The translations under genes and the position numbers were made by a program. A stretch of DNA of 5,833 bases from Tychonema litorale BBK16 (lineage in GTDB: Bacteria > Cyanobacteriota > Cyanobacteriia > Cyanobacteriales > Microcoleaceae), in NCBI RefSeq assembly GCF_021648855.1, contig NZ_JAKJHX010000034.1, positions 37,349 through 43,181 on the forward strand, written 5' to 3'. Below, one piece after another: positions 5,746 to 5,833 of the stretch. Within the stretch, counting starts at the first letter, position 1. Each line of letters starts with the position of its first letter. The notes beneath the pieces were generated by a model. The model ran no database searches, was not told the DNA's origin, and saw only the letters and a list, made by a program, of their open reading frames with translations.

Positions 5746-5754
5746 GACGGCTTT
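5728..5754. repeat. Subterminal hairpin of the IS end; possible terminator
   Basis: AAAG (5728-5731) and CCGTCCT (5734-5740) pair with AGGACGG (5744-5750) and CTTT (5751-5754), leaving a CC bulge at 5732-5733 and a three-base TCT loop. In IS200/IS605 elements such imperfect hairpins are recognised by the HUH transposase as single-stranded DNA. The CC bulge and tiny loop fit that type. The coxB stop codon TAG occupies 5743-5745, in the loop and descending arm. The hairpin is followed by TTTAATTTT, so it may also slow or end transcription coming from coxB. Confidence 0.85.
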
Positions 5755-5761
5755 AATTTTC

Positions 5762-5790
5762 TTGATTCTATCAGCAAATCATAGTATAAT
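5762..5790 (+). promoter_or_regulatory. Sigma70-type promoter for tnpB
   Basis: TTGATT (5762-5767) and a perfect TATAAT (5785-5790) are separated by exactly 17 bases. The -10 box ends 25 bases before the tnpB ATG. It lies inside the element, between its hairpin and its gene, so it is probably the element's own promoter. It could also supply readthrough transcription to oxidase genes beyond the element. Confidence 0.7.
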
Positions 5791-5815
5791 AGAGTAAGTA
5801 AATAGCTTTTTTATA

Positions 5816-5833
5816 ATGAAAGCAAGGTATCAG
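5816..5833 (+). CDS. tnpB: TnpB-family RNA-guided nuclease, first six codons only
   Basis: Only MKARYQ is inside the window. This is the standard opening of many cyanobacterial TnpB proteins (typically continuing with a YRFYPT-like segment), and the identification depends on that plus the hairpin and promoter before it. TnpB proteins are RuvC-like nucleases of IS200/IS605 elements; characterised members use an RNA from the element's right end to cut target-motif-adjacent DNA and help keep the element in place. No Shine-Dalgarno is seen; a T-run precedes the ATG. Whether the gene is intact cannot be judged from six codons. Confidence 0.7.

Larger units (their letters stand above)
5713..5833 (+). 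mobile_element. Left end of an IS200/IS605-family (tnpB-type) element, cut by the window edge
   Basis: The order hairpin (5728-5754), promoter (5762-5790) and a tnpB start reading MKARYQ (5816) is that of the left part of cyanobacterial tnpB-only IS elements. The left boundary is not certain. Family members insert 3' of a short motif a few bases outside a subterminal hairpin, and TTAC at 5709-5712 would be a suitable IS608-like target, placing the junction at 5712/5713. That tetranucleotide choice is inference. No tnpA is visible here. Guide RNA and right end would be beyond the window. Confidence 0.8.

Overview
The window looks like chromosomal DNA of a filamentous, Microcoleus/Oscillatoria-like cyanobacterium. 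The support is six exact copies of the cyanobacterial octamer GCGATCGC (at 2244, 2388, 2532, 3774, 4307 and 4843), interspersed palindromic repeats of the kind common in these genomes, a respiratory operon resembling the cyanobacterial alternative oxidase, and the left end of a cyanobacterial-type IS200/IS605-family tnpB element. The genus is inferred, not proven.

Layout. Positions 1-84 hold two near-identical 27-bp palindromic repeats. Positions 150-2939 encode a 929-residue STAND-like P-loop NTPase. Its C-terminus is one ordinary TPR followed by six helical units of exactly 48 residues, visible in the DNA as a 144-bp tandem array. Positions 2940-3695 are mostly non-coding and contain two tandem 65-bp inverted repeats and one doubtful 22-codon reverse-strand ORF.

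Positions 3696-5745 form a tightly coupled three-gene operon on the + strand: two DUF2231-like four-helix membrane proteins (ATGA overlap between them) and a cytochrome-oxidase-type subunit II (TGATG overlap). Subunit II keeps the CoxB fold motifs but has lost four of the six CuA ligand positions. It should therefore belong to a quinol-oxidase-like enzyme of the cyanobacterial ARTO type rather than to a cytochrome c oxidase. The two DUF2231 proteins share an HPxxxH motif and further helix-associated histidines, so they may be accessory or electron-transfer partners of this oxidase.

The 3' end of the subunit II gene runs into a hairpin typical of IS200/IS605-family ends. The last residues and the stop codon appear to come from the mobile element. 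After the hairpin come a good sigma70-type promoter (TTGATT-N17-TATAAT) and the first six codons of tnpB (MKARYQ), where the window ends. No subunit I or III gene is inside the window. If they follow, as is normal, the element separates them from subunit II.

The most interesting points are the DUF2231-DUF2231-CuA-less CoxB module with its Met/His-rich insertion, the capture of the CoxB C-terminus by a transposon end, and the STAND/TPR protein, which has no recognisable effector domain and carries unusually regular 48-residue repeats.
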